A stretch of DNA of 64,000 nt from Albitalea sp966211955 (lineage in GTDB: Bacteria > Pseudomonadota > Gammaproteobacteria > Burkholderiales > Burkholderiaceae_C), in contig CBIHOF010000001.1 of assembly GCA_966211955.1 (NCBI GenBank), positions 1-64,000 of the forward strand, in the 5' to 3' direction. The position numbers and the translations under genes were made by a program. The notes under the pieces were generated by a model. It saw nothing but the letters and a program-made list of their open reading frames with translations. It made no database searches and was not told where the DNA came from. How positions within the stretch are numbered: position 1 is the stretch's first letter; each line of letters opens with the position of its first letter. Positions 63,217 through 64,000 of this stretch are shown here, in pieces.

Positions 63217-64000
63217 ATGATCTGCACCCACATCCCCGGCTTCCCCCGCATCGGCGAGCACCGCGAACTCAAGGTCGCGCTCGAGCGCCATTGGCGCGGC
63301 GAGATCGATGCCCACCAGCTTGAAAGCGTGGGCGCCGAACTGCGCGCGCGTCATTGGCAGCTGCAGCGCGACGCGGGCATGGAGTTCGTGACGGTCGGAG
63401 ACTTCGCCTTCTACGACCAGGTGGCCAACCACATCCAGCTCTTCGGCTGCGAGCCGCGGCGCTTCGGCTTCACGCAGCACGAAGGCGAGCTGGCGCGCTA
63501 CTTCACGCTAGCTCGCGGCGTGGCGGATGAGACGGACCACGCGGCCGACTGTGGCTGCGGCCATGCGCATGGCCACGAGCGCCATGCGCTGGAGATGACC
63601 AAGTGGTTCGACACCAAATACCACTACCTCGTCCCCGAGTTCGACAGCCACACGCAATTCACGCTGGCGTCGCGGCGCTTGTTCAAGGAAGTCGATGAAG
63701 CGATGCGCCTGGGCCACCGCGTCAAGCCGGTGCTGCTCGGACCATTGAGCTTCCTGTGGCTGGGCAAGGAGAAGGCGACAGGCTTCGACCGGCTGAGCCT
63801 GCTGCCCTCGCTCGTGCGGGTGTACGTGGACATCCTCGAACGCCTCGGCGGCGCGGGCATCCAGTGGGTGCAGATCGACGAGCCCGTCCTGGGCCTGGAC
63901 CTGCCCGCGGCGTGGCGCGGTGCGTTCGAATCGGCCTACGCCGCGCTGCGCAAGGCCGATGTGTCGCTGATGCTCGCGACGTATTTCTCGCCGCTGCGCG
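63217..64000 (+). CDS. metE: Cobalamin-independent methionine synthase, N-terminal part (cut by window)
   Basis: 261 codons are visible of a protein of about 750-770 residues; the C-terminal catalytic half with the zinc ligands is outside the window. The N-terminal barrel has HIPGFPRIGEHRELKVALE, VGDFAFYDQVANHI and MTKWFDTKYHYLVPEF. Between the second and third of these a Cys/His-rich stretch (DCGCGHAHGHERH) is inserted. The gene is divergent from metR. The visible part fits the N-terminal domain that binds the folate tail. Confidence 0.92.
   Translation, partial: MICTHIPGFPRIGEHRELKVALERHWRGEIDAHQLESVGAELRARHWQLQRDAGMEFVTVGDFAFYDQVANHIQLFGCEPRRFGFTQHEGELARYFTLARGVADETDHAADCGCGHAHGHERHALEMTKWFDTKYHYLVPEFDSHTQFTLASRRLFKEVDEAMRLGHRVKPVLLGPLSFLWLGKEKATGFDRLSLLPSLVRVYVDILERLGGAGIQWVQIDEPVLGLDLPAAWRGAFESAYAALRKADVSLMLATYFSPLR

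Overview
The window looks like chromosomal DNA of a GC-rich betaproteobacterium of the order Burkholderiales, probably near the Rubrivivax/Leptothrix/Methylibium/Roseateles group. This rests on gene content and style: three proteins with PEP-CTERM sorting tails, a Bug-type TctC receptor, a CDP-6-deoxyglucoseen-reductase-like ferredoxin reductase, DUF3717/DUF1289 and DUF1653 proteins, and a liv-type branched-chain amino acid transporter. No marker gene (16S) is present, so the genus is not settled. There is no CRISPR array, insertion sequence, integrase or phage gene, and most of the window is ordinary core genome.

Layout. 1-14.2 kb: a PEP-CTERM protein, a CpxP/Spy-like periplasmic protein with its likely two-component system, a saccharopine-dehydrogenase-like reductase, pirin, a divergent azoreductase/LysR pair, trpS, purN, a DUF1345 protein, an RsmB-like rRNA methyltransferase and a fatty-acid desaturase. 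14.2-22.8 kb: the most unusual region, a divergent gene cluster around an aminoacyl-tRNA-synthetase-like amino acid:[carrier protein] ligase. 22.8-32.1 kb: rpmG, rpmB, trxB, a Crp-like regulator, ftsK-lolA, a two-component system and rarA. 32.2-40 kb: livHMGF with a nearby substrate-binding protein and a PEP-CTERM gene in between, a TctC receptor and a 2Fe-2S reductase. 40-53.4 kb: epimerase, degenerate HtrA-like protein, rhomboid, tRNA-Leu, cysM-nudix-tusA, galU, a degenerate D-2-hydroxyacid dehydrogenase, valS, guaC and a UvrD-family helicase carrying an in-frame palindromic repeat. 53.4-61 kb: a PEP-CTERM protein and a seven-gene MoxR/DUF58 membrane operon. 61.2-64 kb: a ParA-like ATPase, a possible small secreted peptide, and the divergent metR/metE pair, with metE cut by the window edge.

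How the main cluster may work. On the minus strand an AcpS-type phosphopantetheinyl transferase, a small carrier protein, a GH2 beta-mannosidase-like enzyme and a tandem alpha/beta hydrolase are packed with overlapping or nearly touching ends. On the plus strand, facing away, are an acyl-CoA-dehydrogenase-like flavoprotein, the amino acid:[carrier protein] ligase and a DUF1839 protein. The set suggests that one amino acid is adenylated, loaded onto the phosphopantetheinylated carrier, possibly oxidised by the flavoprotein (which lacks the usual catalytic Glu), and passed on by DUF1839, which has a Cys/His layout resembling carrier-protein acyltransferases such as BtrH. The loading step is known for homologues of the ligase; the rest is inference, and the product is unknown.
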